Below are positions 1 through 8,664 of a stretch of 40,704 bases of DNA, piece by piece. The number at the start of each line of letters is the position of its first letter. Position 1 is the stretch's first letter. The translations under genes were made by a program, and so were the position numbers. The DNA is taken from NCBI RefSeq assembly GCF_003719725.1, contig NZ_RIAX01000017.1:1-40704 (forward strand), read 5' to 3'. Origin of the DNA: Planococcus salinus (GTDB taxonomy: Bacteria; Bacillota; Bacilli; Bacillales_A; Planococcaceae). Under the pieces are notes generated by a model, which saw only the letters and a list, made by a program, of their open reading frames with translations, had not been told where the DNA came from and did not search any database.

Positions 1-38
1 TGCGATGGTCGTAGGTTCGAATCCTACCTTCGGAGCCA
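1..38 (+). tRNA. tRNA-Asn, 3' part only
   Basis: The window opens inside a tRNA. The T arm (GTAGG, TTCGAAT loop, CCTAC), the 3' acceptor strand CTTCGGA, discriminator G35 and an encoded CCA (36-38) are visible. The implied 5' acceptor TCCGAAG and the Asn-Ser-Glu order match Bacillus tRNA clusters, where Asn tRNA has a TCCGCAG-type acceptor. The anticodon is outside the window, so the identity is inferred. Confidence 0.75.
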
Positions 39-42
39 TACT

Positions 43-133
43 GGGGAAGTACTCAAGTGGCTGAAGAGGCGCCCCTGCTAAGGGTGTAGGTCGGGCAACC
101 GGCGCGAGGGTTCAAATCCCTCCTTCTCCGCCA
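43..133 (+). tRNA. tRNA-Ser (GCT)
   Basis: Complete class II tRNA. The acceptor strand at 43-49 pairs with 123-129 (one G-T pair). The anticodon loop 75-81 carries GCT at 77-79, a long variable arm is present as expected for serine, the T arm is GAGGG-TTCAAAT-CCCTC, and CCA is encoded at 131-133. It lies 4 bases after the preceding tRNA, so both belong to one transcript. Confidence 0.95.
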
Positions 134-139
134 GTAATT

Positions 140-211
140 GGCCCCTTGGTCAAGCGGTTAAGACACCGCCCTTTCACGGCGGTAACACGGGTTCGAATCC
201 CGTAGGGGTCA
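140..211 (+). tRNA. tRNA-Glu (TTC)
   Basis: Complete tRNA. The acceptor strand 140-146 pairs with 204-210, the anticodon stem CCGCC/GGCGG encloses a loop with TTC at 173-175, and the discriminator is A211. CCA is not encoded, as is usual for this tRNA in Bacillales. It is the last gene of the tRNA operon and is followed directly by a terminator. Confidence 0.96.
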
Positions 212-215
212 TTCT

Positions 216-254
216 AAAAAAGCGTCATGCATTCCATTGCATGACGCTTTTTTT
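216..254 (+). terminator. Terminator of the tRNA operon, probably bidirectional
   Basis: Perfect 10-bp stem GCGTCATGCA (222-231) / TGCATGACGC (238-247) with a 6-base loop and seven T on the plus strand. Six A upstream let it also serve the minus-strand gene ending at 276. Confidence 0.92.
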
Positions 255-275
255 ATTTGCAGTTCGCCAAAAAGT

Positions 276-1247
276 TTAGGCTTTAACGGATTGGTGAACT
301 GCCGGAACAGGTTTTTGGTTGGATAAATGACTGTGCAAAGCCATGCCGATTATTATAATAAAGACACCCAGCCAGGATAATGGAGAAGGAAAAGCGATTG
401 ATAAAATCAACATTTCACCAGCTAAAGCAAAAATAACTTCCATGGATTGTGTGGCTTCCACAGATCCCAGTTTTTGCATATCTCCTCTTACCATATCGGT
501 AGCCTTGAAGAAAAGGACGGTAGCAATTATACCTGAACAAACTGCGACCACTAACGTTTGAAAGCTTTGTTCAATGCTGGGTGGTCCTACGGTAAATAAG
601 CCATAAATTGAGAGCAGCAGCCAGAATGGAAGACTCGCCAATGTCATGCCCAGTACTCGCTGATAGGCATCCAGGCGACCTTCGCAGCTATCCATCATTT
701 TCCGGTTTCCCAGTGGGTATGCAAAAGCAGCCAAAATGACTGGCAGGACACCGAGCAGCAAAACACCGGTTGGTAAAGAAGAGGCATGCTGTAGTTGCAT
801 GAGAACAATTCCTACGAGAATAATCAGCGAAATTCCTAAGCCTTTTAAAGGGATTTTGCCTCTTTGAAGGACAGGTCCCTGGCTTGTTTGTTTTTTTACC
901 AGGAACAAAGGGGCAAGCAAAGTGCCGGCGATTATCGTAAATTGCCAGGTTCCAGCAATCAGCCATCCCGGGGAGTAGGCGGCAGCGTAGCACAAAGGAG
1001 CATAAAATAAACCGAATCCGACAAAGCTCCATAGCAGCCAGGTTCCGGGATTTTTCTTCATTTCCTTCAAAAGAGGCCCCATGTTTTTGCGGGCCAGAAC
1101 AATAATCACCAGAAATGGCACCATGAAAATATATCGAAGTGAAGCACTCCAAATCCAGCTGCCGCCGCTTGCTTCCATTGCAGCGTTTAAAACAAATGTA
1201 ACAGCAAAAAAGAATGCTGCAAGAATACCAATGACAATGGGACGCAT
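276..1247 (-). CDS. Multidrug resistance efflux transporter, EmrE/DMT family
   Basis: Integral membrane protein of 323 residues with about ten hydrophobic segments in two similar halves. This is the usual layout of the ten-helix EmrE-like members of the drug/metabolite transporter superfamily. The N-terminal helix with an NAAME segment and the Trp-rich second helix resemble proteins annotated as multidrug resistance efflux transporters in Bacillales. The start ATG at 1247 has a GAGGTG ribosome site 6 bases upstream. Family membership is seen in the sequence; the substrate cannot be deduced, and no drug-resistance gene or regulator lies next to it. It is transcribed away from menA's terminator and has its own promoter candidate. 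Confidence 0.8.
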   Translation of the reverse strand: MRPIVIGILAAFFFAVTFVLNAAMEASGGSWIWSASLRYIFMVPFLVIIVLARKNMGPLLKEMKKNPGTWLLWSFVGFGLFYAPLCYAAAYSPGWLIAGTWQFTIIAGTLLAPLFLVKKQTSQGPVLQRGKIPLKGLGISLIILVGIVLMQLQHASSLPTGVLLLGVLPVILAAFAYPLGNRKMMDSCEGRLDAYQRVLGMTLASLPFWLLLSIYGLFTVGPPSIEQSFQTLVVAVCSGIIATVLFFKATDMVRGDMQKLGSVEATQSMEVIFALAGEMLILSIAFPSPLSWLGVFIIIIGMALHSHLSNQKPVPAVHQSVKA

Positions 1248-1282
1248 ATATTCACCTCAACTTTGTTTCAAACTTACTATCA

Positions 1283-1311
1283 AACATATCGCATAGTGGA
1301 TACTGCATCAA
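1283..1311 (-). promoter_or_regulatory. Candidate sigma-A promoter of the EmrE-type transporter
   Basis: On the minus strand TTGATG (1306-1311) and TATGTT (1283-1288) are separated by 17 bases, about 36 bases upstream of the start codon. The -10 box is imperfect. Confidence 0.45.
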
Positions 1312-1334
1312 TAAAAATTTTTATGGTGCAAATG

Positions 1335-1369
1335 AAAAAGGCCTTTCCTTAACGGAGAGGCCTTTTTTT
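1335..1369 (-). terminator. Terminator of menA
   Basis: Stem 1340-1348 / 1354-1362 (GGCCTTTCC with GGAGAGGCC, one G-T pair) and a 5-base loop, extended by A/T pairs on both sides. It follows the menA stop immediately and is symmetric enough to act in either direction. Confidence 0.85.
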
Positions 1370-2280
1370 CACAGCAAGTGACTGATTAATAATCCGATTC
1401 CCAAAAGGAAAGCGAATAATGTATTGGTGACACCGGTATCTTTCATGGCCGGCATTACTTTCAGTGGTTCTGAAAACTTCCTGAAGACAGCAATGACTTT
1501 TACGGGCTTGACTGCGCTGAGCAGCACGAGAAGCGTCCAGGGAGTGACTGCCCCTATTATCACGAGCAGAATGATCCAGGCATATGACAAAGCGAAAAAT
1601 GCCAGTAAGATGTTAACGGCTGCAGGTCGTCCGACTAATATGGCGAGTGTTTTGCGCCCGCTTTCTGCATCTCCCACCATATCGCGGATATTATTCGACA
1701 TCATGATTGCTGCCACAAGCAGTGTACTTGGGATTGCCAGTAGCACTGCCTGTGTGCTGACGGTACCGGTTTGGATGAAAAATGCGATAATGACAATCAA
1801 AAAGCCCATGAACAAGCCTGAGAATAATTCACCGAACGGCGTGGAAGCAATTGGATAGGGGCCTCCTGTGTAAAAATAACCTACTGCCATGGCAATAGCG
1901 CCCACTACGAGAAGCCACCAGCTGGTTTGTGAACAAATATAAAGACCGATCACCGCGGATATTCCATACAACAGGAACGCCAGGGACAATACGGTTTTCG
2001 GGCTGACGCCATTGCGTACAATGGCGCCGCCGATTCCTACGGACTTTTCGTTGTCCAATCCACGGGCAAAATCGTAATATTCGTTGAACATATTGGTGGC
2101 TGCCTGGATCATCAGACTGGCGACAAGCATGGCGAGAAATAAATCCCACCGGATTGAAGTATGATTCAAAGCAATCATTGTTCCTAAAAAGACAGGGGCA
2201 AAAGCTGCGGTTAACGTATGGGGGCGTGTAAGCTGCCACCAAACCCGCCAGCCGCTGTCCGCTTGTATTGAATGTGTCAT
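1369..2280 (-). CDS. menA: 1,4-dihydroxy-2-naphthoate polyprenyltransferase
   Basis: Membrane prenyltransferase that attaches the polyprenyl tail to 1,4-dihydroxy-2-naphthoate, giving demethylmenaquinone. The 303-residue protein has about eight hydrophobic helices and both Asp-rich UbiA-family motifs: NEYYDFARGLD near residue 66 and NNIRDMVGDAESGR near residue 196. It is transcribed divergently from menF, so both arms of menaquinone synthesis start from the same 170-bp region. An AAAGGAG ribosome site precedes the ATG at 2280. Length and motifs agree with B. subtilis MenA. Confidence is high because of the motifs and the adjacent men genes. Confidence 0.95.
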   Translation of the reverse strand: MTHSIQADSGWRVWWQLTRPHTLTAAFAPVFLGTMIALNHTSIRWDLFLAMLVASLMIQAATNMFNEYYDFARGLDNEKSVGIGGAIVRNGVSPKTVLSLAFLLYGISAVIGLYICSQTSWWLLVVGAIAMAVGYFYTGGPYPIASTPFGELFSGLFMGFLIVIIAFFIQTGTVSTQAVLLAIPSTLLVAAIMMSNNIRDMVGDAESGRKTLAILVGRPAAVNILLAFFALSYAWIILLVIIGAVTPWTLLVLLSAVKPVKVIAVFRKFSEPLKVMPAMKDTGVTNTLFAFLLGIGLLISHLL

Positions 2281-2352
2281 ATTTATATCTCTCCTTTAAT
2301 TCATTCCAATCTATATTGTACTGCAAAAATGAAGGAATTACAGCAAATGGTG

Positions 2353-2380
2353 TGCTGATTTCAACAGAAAAGGGTATGAT
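2353..2380 (+). promoter_or_regulatory. Weak promoter candidate for the men operon
   Basis: TATGAT at 2375-2380 is a good -10 box, but the -35 (TGCTGA, 2353-2358, 16-base spacer) is poor. It lies 72 bases upstream of menF. Confidence 0.3.
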
Positions 2381-2451
2381 AGAGGGTAGAGGTTTAAAGT
2401 GTAGCAGTTTGGCGCACACTCAGTGCAGCTAATGAAAACGGAGGTAATATG

Positions 2452-3843
2452 ATGAATTCACAACCGTATTCATCGACCAGTAATTCCATGGATACGCGTT
2501 ATTCTGCGTATCGCTTTTATACAGAAACAATTGAAATCTCCCCTTTGTCGGCTTTGGCGTTTTTTGAAGCAGGGGGAAAAGGGCATAATGGCAAGCGGAT
2601 GTTTTGGCAAAACAGGGAAAAGACGTTTACGTTTGTCGGACTTGGTCATGCGCATGTATTGTCGGCTTCGGACTATTACGGACGATTTGAAGATATCAAA
2701 CAGCAGTGGCAAAGCCTGTGCCAACAAATCGTTAACGAAGAGCCGGAAGTACAACCGATCCTTTTCGGTGGATTTTCGTTTGATCCATTAAATGATTATG
2801 AAAGTGAATGGATTCATTTCCCGGACGCTTATTTTGTGGTGCCGTCTTTTCAGCTGACTTTGAAAGAAGACCGTGCATATGTCAGTATTCATCTGATTTC
2901 AACAAAACAGGACACATTTGGTGAATTTGAGGCTTTAAGAAAAGAGCGGGACCAGTTGATCCATGCGGCGCAAGTGTCGGAATTGGCAAGTTATGAAAAG
3001 CCGCTTGTGATTGAACGCCAGGAAATCAAAAAACAACAATATATGGAATCCATCAAAAAAGTGACGGAAGTGATCAAAGCGGAACAAGCGGAAAAAGTGG
3101 TCATCGCCAGAGCGATGAAGCTGACGTTTGAACAGCATTTGCCTTCTTCTTCTGCGCTTTACCAGGTTTCCAAAGAACAGCCGGAAAGCTTTTTGTTCGG
3201 TCTGGAAGCGGAAGACCAATTCTTCTTCGGTGCCACGCCCGAGCGCTTGGTGAAAGTGGAAGACCAGCAGGCATTATCGACTTGTCTGGCAGGGTCGATT
3301 CCCCGCGGAAAAACGGTGGAGCAGGACACAGAGCTTGGCAATGAATTATTAAATGATCCGAAAAACCGTTCGGAACATCAGTATGTGGTGAATATGATCA
3401 GCCAGGTTTTTGCGGAACACTGTGCCAGCATGTATATTCCGAAACAGCCGAAATTGATGAAAATCCGGGATATTCAGCATTTGTACACGCCGGTTGAAGG
3501 AAAGTTGACAGATGGCTCCACCTTATTTGATTTGGTGAAGGATCTGCACCCGACACCGGCACTGGGCGGAGAACCGAAGGAAGAGGCGCTCAGTCTTATC
3601 CGCCAGTATGAAACGATGAACCGCGGCTATTATGCAGCACCGGTCGGCTGGATCGATGCCAATGGTAACGGGGAATTCGCTGTAGCCATCCGTTCGGCTT
3701 TACTGAATGAACAGGACGCTTTTTTGTTTGCAGGAGGCGGAATTGTCGCAGATTCCACGCCTGAGTCGGAGTACGCAGAAACATGGGTTAAATTCAGACC
3801 GATGCTGCGCGCATTGGGAGGTCAATTGAGTGACGAATCGTGA
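2452..3843 (+). CDS. menF: Isochorismate synthase
   Basis: Converts chorismate to isochorismate, the first committed step of menaquinone synthesis. The 463-residue protein has the chorismate-utilising fold in its C-terminal two thirds. Visible blocks are EKVVIARAMKL around residue 213, the conserved ATPERLV segment, KIRDIQHLYTPVEGKL, and the signature GGGIVADSTPESEYAET near the end. Two ATG codons are adjacent (2449 and 2452). The GGAGG at 2440-2444 is 4 bases from the first and 7 from the second, so 2452 is preferred. The stop lies 14 bases inside menD, which indicates translational coupling. An anthranilate or salicylate synthase is excluded by the men context. Confidence 0.95.
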   Translation: MNSQPYSSTSNSMDTRYSAYRFYTETIEISPLSALAFFEAGGKGHNGKRMFWQNREKTFTFVGLGHAHVLSASDYYGRFEDIKQQWQSLCQQIVNEEPEVQPILFGGFSFDPLNDYESEWIHFPDAYFVVPSFQLTLKEDRAYVSIHLISTKQDTFGEFEALRKERDQLIHAAQVSELASYEKPLVIERQEIKKQQYMESIKKVTEVIKAEQAEKVVIARAMKLTFEQHLPSSSALYQVSKEQPESFLFGLEAEDQFFFGATPERLVKVEDQQALSTCLAGSIPRGKTVEQDTELGNELLNDPKNRSEHQYVVNMISQVFAEHCASMYIPKQPKLMKIRDIQHLYTPVEGKLTDGSTLFDLVKDLHPTPALGGEPKEEALSLIRQYETMNRGYYAAPVGWIDANGNGEFAVAIRSALLNEQDAFLFAGGGIVADSTPESEYAETWVKFRPMLRALGGQLSDES

Positions 3844-5530
3844 GTTTTTGACGGAATACGTATCAGCTTTCACCCATTCACTCGTCCAGTCGGGTTTGAC
3901 GAATGTGGTGATCAGTCCGGGATCCCGGTCCACACCGCTTGCTTATGCCTGCATGAAGCAGGAAGGCCTGGCGGTTTACCGGCAGATTGATGAACGCTCG
4001 GCGGCTTATTTTGCGCTTGGTATGGCAAAAGCTACTGGAAAACCGGTCATGCTGCTGTGTACATCAGGCACAGCGGCCGCCAATTATTTTCCGGCCATCG
4101 TCGAAGCATTTTATGCGCGTGTGCCGTTGCTTGTCGTAACCGCTGACCGGCCACATGAGCTGCGGGAAGTCGGAGCTCCGCAGGCGATCAACCAGATCAA
4201 CCTTTTCGGTTCTCATGTAAAATGGGCTGCCGATTTGCCGATGCCGGAACCGGATAACAAATTGGAATTTTTGTCCCGCCATTTGCATCGTTCACTGGCT
4301 TCGGCTGTGACTGCACCAATGGGACCGGTGCATTTGAACGTACCGTTCCGCGAACCGCTGCAGATCGACTTTCAACAGCCATATAACAGTCAGGTGGAGA
4401 TGACCCATATAACGGGTGATGCCGTGTTGAACGAAAACGCCAAATCGTTTTTGCAGGAGACCCTGGCAAAAGAGCGGGGACTTTTGATAGTCGGGGAAAT
4501 GACTGCTTCAGTGCCGGACGCTTTTTGGGATTTCGTCCGGAAGTTGAACTGGCCGATACTGGCAGATCCTCTATCAAATCTTCGGGCTAATGTGAAGCCC
4601 GAAGATCAGCATTTGATCATCGATTCGTACGATGCTTTACTAAAAAACGAAGCGTTCAAAAACGAGGTGATTCCAGAAGTGGTGGTCCGCGTAGGCCCTC
4701 AGCCGGTATCGAAACCTTTGACGTTATACCTGTCAGCCATTAAGCCCGAAACGTATATCGTGTTTGACGAAAGTCCGATGATGCGTGATGCTCAGTCGAT
4801 TGCGACCCACCATGTACAAGTTCCGGCTGCTGCGTTGTGGCAGTTGCCTATAAATGAAAAAATGGATAATCCATACACGAAGAAATGGTCGGAAGCGTCA
4901 GAACTTTTTTGGAAGCTGATGGCCGTGCACTGCGAAGAGCAATGCGATGAAGGCGTTTTGGCCAAAGTGTTTTTTGAACAACTGTCAGGCTGTGATCTGA
5001 CGGTCAGCAGCAGTATGCCAATCCGTGATGCCGATACGTTTTTCCGCACGACAGAACGGGATGTCATGATTTACGCGAACCGCGGTGCAAACGGCATTGA
5101 CGGAGTCGTATCGACGGCTTTCGGCGTACAGGCGGCGACACAGCGGCCAGGCTATTTGTTCATCGGGGACTTGTCGTTTTTGCATGACATGAACGGCTTG
5201 ATCGCTTCGAAAATGCAGGCTGCGGATTTGACCATTGTGATTATGAATAACGATGGCGGCGGCATTTTCTCTTATTTGCCGCAGTCCAAAGAAGAGCGGT
5301 ATTACGAAGAGCTGTTTGGCACCCCGACAGGCCTGACGTTCAGTGACGCGGCGAAAATGTACGATGCCGAGTATGCAGCGGTTGAGACAAAAGAGCAATT
5401 GATAACCGCCTTGCGGAATGAAAAACAGAAGCCGGTGAAAATTGTGGAAGTGTTCACGGACCGGCAGCACAATGTCACCACGCACCGGAAATTATGGGAC
5501 AGCTTGCACGAGGAGCTGGCGAAACAATGA
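3830..5530 (+). CDS. menD: SEPHCHC synthase (2-succinyl-5-enolpyruvyl-6-hydroxy-3-cyclohexene-1-carboxylate synthase)
   Basis: Thiamine-diphosphate enzyme joining isochorismate with the succinic semialdehyde unit derived from 2-oxoglutarate. The 566 residues show the N-terminal TPP domain (SPGSRSTPLAYA, then the DERSAAYFALG glutamate motif and TSGTAAANY) and the C-terminal cofactor domain with GDLSFLHDMNGL followed by NNDGGGIFSYLPQ, the metal/diphosphate-binding motif. It starts with GTG at 3830, inside the last codons of menF, and ends in an ATGA overlap with menH, so menF, menD and menH are translationally linked. Length is normal for the family and no key residue is missing. Confidence 0.97.
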   Translation: MTNREFLTEYVSAFTHSLVQSGLTNVVISPGSRSTPLAYACMKQEGLAVYRQIDERSAAYFALGMAKATGKPVMLLCTSGTAAANYFPAIVEAFYARVPLLVVTADRPHELREVGAPQAINQINLFGSHVKWAADLPMPEPDNKLEFLSRHLHRSLASAVTAPMGPVHLNVPFREPLQIDFQQPYNSQVEMTHITGDAVLNENAKSFLQETLAKERGLLIVGEMTASVPDAFWDFVRKLNWPILADPLSNLRANVKPEDQHLIIDSYDALLKNEAFKNEVIPEVVVRVGPQPVSKPLTLYLSAIKPETYIVFDESPMMRDAQSIATHHVQVPAAALWQLPINEKMDNPYTKKWSEASELFWKLMAVHCEEQCDEGVLAKVFFEQLSGCDLTVSSSMPIRDADTFFRTTERDVMIYANRGANGIDGVVSTAFGVQAATQRPGYLFIGDLSFLHDMNGLIASKMQAADLTIVIMNNDGGGIFSYLPQSKEERYYEELFGTPTGLTFSDAAKMYDAEYAAVETKEQLITALRNEKQKPVKIVEVFTDRQHNVTTHRKLWDSLHEELAKQ

Positions 5531-6336
5531 AAGTGACAGTCAATGGGCTTGTTTACCAGGTGGAAATTTTCAATGAAGAAAGCAAGAAAACCGTCGTGTT
5601 TCTGCACGGCTTTACCGGCAGTACGAAGACGTGGCAGGAAGTGGTTTCCCGTTTGGCGGGATATAAGGTCGTGCTGGTCGACTTGATCGGCCACGGCGGG
5701 ACGGAAAGTCCAGCCGTGACGACGCGGTATTCCATGGAGCACCAAATCGCTGATCTGGATGCGCTCTTCGACATATTGGCTTTGCCGAAATTGACGCTTA
5801 TTGGTTATTCGATGGGTGGCCGGACGGCACTGGCCTATGCCTGCACGCATCCTGAACGTCTGGAGTCGCTGATTTTGGAAAGTGCTTCTCCGGGACTCGT
5901 TTCCGAACAGCAGCGTTTGGAGCGCCGGCAGCGTGATGAATCATTGGCGGACCGGATCGAAGAGGGTGGTGTGGCATCGTTCGTTGACAAATGGGAAGAG
6001 ATTCCGTTGTTCGAAACACAGAAGCGATTGCCCGAATCCGTCAAAGCTTCTGTACGCAGTGAACGGCTTTCCCAGGAAGCAACAGGATTGGCCAACAGCC
6101 TTCGTGGAATGGGGACAGGTGCGCAGCGTTCTTATTGGGACTGTTTAAGAGAATTGCCGATACCGGTTTTATTGGTTACAGGAACTTTGGACTCGAAGTT
6201 TACGGCGATTGCAGGAGAAATGTTGGCACATTTACAGGATGGCCAATGGGAAAAGGTGGATGCCGGACATGCAATTCATGTGGAAAAACCGGCTGAGTTT
6301 GCTACAATAGTAGAGAAGTATTTGAGTTTCTATTAA
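5527..6336 (+). CDS. menH: SHCHC synthase, alpha/beta hydrolase (2-succinyl-6-hydroxy-2,4-cyclohexadiene-1-carboxylate synthase)
   Basis: Eliminates pyruvate from SEPHCHC. The 269-residue alpha/beta hydrolase has the oxyanion-region motif FLHGFTGS at residues 25-32, the nucleophile elbow GYSMGG with Ser95, and the late [12 protein letters not shown] segment carrying the catalytic His. The start is the ATG at 5527, overlapping the menD stop as ATGA; AGGAG at 5511 lies 11 bases upstream. A start 33 bases further upstream (5494) would add residues encoded inside menD and is not supported by a ribosome site. It sits between menD and menB as in B. subtilis. Confidence 0.93.
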   Translation: MKVTVNGLVYQVEIFNEESKKTVVFLHGFTGSTKTWQEVVSRLAGYKVVLVDLIGHGGTESPAVTTRYSMEHQIADLDALFDILALPKLTLIGYSMGGRTALAYACTHPERLESLILESASPGLVSEQQRLERRQRDESLADRIEEGGVASFVDKWEEIPLFETQKRLPESVKASVRSERLSQEATGLANSLRGMGTGAQRSYWDCLRELPIPVLLVTGTLDSKFTAIAGEMLAHLQDGQWEKVDAGHAIHVEKPAEFATIVEKYLSFY

Positions 6337-6349
6337 GAGGAGGAAAATC

Positions 6350-7168
6350 ATGACACGCGAGTGGGTAACAGAACGTACATATGAAGACATCAAGTACGAA
6401 ACGTATAATGGCATTGCGAAAATTACCATTAATCGGCCGGAAGTGCGCAACGCTTTCCGTCCATTGACAGTTCAGGAATTGATCGATGCTTTTTCACGTG
6501 CGCGCGATAACGCGGATGTAGGTGTAATTGTGTTGACAGGAGAAGGCGAAAAAGCATTTTGTTCAGGCGGTGACCAGTCCGTACGCGGACATGGCGGTTA
6601 TGTTGGAGACGACGAAATTCCGCGTTTAAACGTGCTGGATCTTCAGCGCCTGATTCGCGTCATCCCGAAACCGGTCGTAGCGATGGTGGCAGGATATGCA
6701 ATCGGCGGCGGGCATGTATTGCACGTCGTATGCGATTTGACAATTGCTGCAGACAACGCACGTTTCGGCCAAACGGGACCGCGTGTCGGTTCGTTTGACG
6801 CAGGATACGGTTCAGGTTATTTGGCGCGCATCATCGGTCATAAGAAAGCGCGTGAAATCTGGTACTTATGCCGTCAGTATGACGCGCAGGAAGCGCTTGA
6901 TATGGGCTTGGTCAATACAGTCGTGCCATATGAAAAACTGGAAGACGAAACGGTTCAATGGTGCGAAGAAATGCTTTCCATGAGCCCGACAGCACTTCGT
7001 TTTGTAAAAGCGGCGATGAATGCCGATACAGACGGTCTGGCCGGCCTTCAGCAAATGGCTGGCGATGCGACATTGCTTTACTATACAACGGATGAAGCGA
7101 AAGAAGGCCGTGATGCGTTCAAGGAAAAACGCAAACCGGACTTTGGTCAATTCCCCCGTTTCCCTTGA
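6350..7168 (+). CDS. menB: 1,4-dihydroxy-2-naphthoyl-CoA synthase
   Basis: Crotonase-fold enzyme that cyclises o-succinylbenzoyl-CoA to 1,4-dihydroxy-2-naphthoyl-CoA. The 272 residues contain [14 protein letters not shown], the oxyanion segment [19 protein letters not shown], and the MenB-specific stretch [21 protein letters not shown]. These separate it from other enoyl-CoA hydratases. AGGAGG precedes the ATG. It is the fourth gene of the men operon, 13 bases after menH. A strong intrinsic terminator follows, so part of the transcription probably ends here. Confidence 0.97.
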   Translation: MTREWVTERTYEDIKYETYNGIAKITINRPEVRNAFRPLTVQELIDAFSRARDNADVGVIVLTGEGEKAFCSGGDQSVRGHGGYVGDDEIPRLNVLDLQRLIRVIPKPVVAMVAGYAIGGGHVLHVVCDLTIAADNARFGQTGPRVGSFDAGYGSGYLARIIGHKKAREIWYLCRQYDAQEALDMGLVNTVVPYEKLEDETVQWCEEMLSMSPTALRFVKAAMNADTDGLAGLQQMAGDATLLYYTTDEAKEGRDAFKEKRKPDFGQFPRFP

Positions 7169-7182
7169 TTTTTGAATAACTG

Positions 7183-7212
7183 AAGCTGTCCTCTACAGGG
7201 CAGCTTTTTTTT
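7183..7212 (+). terminator. Intrinsic terminator between menB and menE
   Basis: Stem 7184-7192 / 7197-7205 (AGCTGTCCT with AGGGCAGCT, one T-G pair), 4-base loop and eight T. It lies only 18 bases before the menE start, in the middle of an otherwise continuous operon. Confidence 0.88.
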
Positions 7213-7230
7213 GAAGGAAGGATTTTTGCG

Positions 7231-8664
7231 ATGACATATCCAAATTGGCTGAGCCAGCGTGCTCATTTGAGCGGGAGCCGCCTGGCTTTATCATTTCAAG
7301 AGACACAATGGACCTTTTCCGAAATCAATGACGTGGCGCTGGAATATGCCGGCAAGCTGACAGCGCTTGGTGTTCAAAAAAATACACGTGTGGCGATTCT
7401 TGCGAAGTCTTCGCCTGAGTTTGTCTTTGTCATGTATGGCTGTCTGCATGTCGGCTGCGAGATGGTCATGCTGAATGAACGCTTGGCACGGGCAGAGCTG
7501 TCTTACCAAATTGATGATTCATCAGCGGATTACGTGTTGGTGGATGATGTACTGAAAGAGAAAGTTACAGACAGTCAATTGATTTTATTCAGCCGGATCA
7601 AAGGTACTTCACCGGTTCCTTTTACACCACAGAAAGAATGGAAAAAGGAACGCACCATTTCCATCATGTATACATCCGGAACGACAGGAAATCCGAAAGG
7701 AGTCCGACAGACAGCGGAAAACCACTTTTCGAGTGCGGTTTCATCAGCGTTGAATATTGGGATTTCACCTGAAGACGTCTGGCTTTGCGTAATGCCGCTG
7801 TTCCATATCAGCGGATTTTCGATTTTGATGCGTTCACTGATCTATGGTATGGGTGTCCGTCTGCATGATAAATTCGATGCCTCGAGCTGTGCTGCAGAAC
7901 TGCAGGCCGGAAGGGTGACACATATGTCGGTTGTCGGAGTGACGCTGGAGCGGATGCTTGATGTGTTGGCAGCTGATGAGATGAGCGTTTCTCCCAAGTT
8001 TAAAACGATGTTGGCGGGGGGCGGACCCGTGCCGGTCGCTTATATTCAGCGTGCAGCATCCTATGGCATTTCAGTGCTGCAAACCTATGGCATGACGGAA
8101 ACTTCCTCTCAGACGACTACGCTTCAACCGGCAGATGCAGCCCAGAAAATTGGTTCTTCCGGCAAGCCGCTGTTTTTGTACCAAGTAAAAATAGATGGGG
8201 CGGAAAAAGCAGGGGATAAGGGTGAAATTTTAATCCATGGTCCACAAGTAACGCCTGGCTATATCGGCAGGTTCGCGGACCGGAACGTTCAGGAAGACGG
8301 CTGGCTCCATACCGGCGATGTCGGATTCTTGGACGAAGAAGGATTTTTGTTCGTCGTGGACCGTCGTTCAGATCTGATTGTATCAGGCGGAGAAAACGTT
8401 TATCCGGCTGAAATCGAGAAAGTGCTGTTGGCACATCCGGCTGTCCGGGAAGCGGGTGTCTGCGGTGCACCAAGCGACGAATGGGGCGAGGTGCCGGTGG
8501 CGTTCGTGGTGCTGAATAAACCGGTGGAAACCGACGAGCTATTGGTCTACTGTAAAGAGCAGATCGCCTCTTATAAAGTGCCGAAACGGCTTTCTATAGT
8601 GGAGACTCTTCCGAGAAACGCTTCAAACAAGCTGCTGAGAAGAGAGCTGAAAGCATGGCTTTGA
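7231..8664 (+). CDS. menE: o-Succinylbenzoate-CoA ligase
   Basis: Adenylate-forming enzyme making o-succinylbenzoyl-CoA from o-succinylbenzoate, ATP and CoA. The 477 residues show the phosphate-binding loop MYTSGTTGNPKGV (about residue 148), the YGMTETSS motif, the hinge region TGDVGFLDEEGF with VVDRRSDLIVSGGENVYP, and the C-terminal catalytic lysine segment ASNKLLRREL. A GAAGGAAGG ribosome site sits directly after the terminator's T-run. menE overlaps menC by 10 bases. The acyl-CoA ligase class is certain; the substrate follows from the adjacent menB and menC. Confidence 0.94.
   Translation: MTYPNWLSQRAHLSGSRLALSFQETQWTFSEINDVALEYAGKLTALGVQKNTRVAILAKSSPEFVFVMYGCLHVGCEMVMLNERLARAELSYQIDDSSADYVLVDDVLKEKVTDSQLILFSRIKGTSPVPFTPQKEWKKERTISIMYTSGTTGNPKGVRQTAENHFSSAVSSALNIGISPEDVWLCVMPLFHISGFSILMRSLIYGMGVRLHDKFDASSCAAELQAGRVTHMSVVGVTLERMLDVLAADEMSVSPKFKTMLAGGGPVPVAYIQRAASYGISVLQTYGMTETSSQTTTLQPADAAQKIGSSGKPLFLYQVKIDGAEKAGDKGEILIHGPQVTPGYIGRFADRNVQEDGWLHTGDVGFLDEEGFLFVVDRRSDLIVSGGENVYPAEIEKVLLAHPAVREAGVCGAPSDEWGEVPVAFVVLNKPVETDELLVYCKEQIASYKVPKRLSIVETLPRNASNKLLRRELKAWL

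Noticed and set aside
1829..2419. Minus-strand open frame overlapping menA and its upstream region
   Set aside because: It is an alternative frame of menA; the UbiA motifs are in the other frame.
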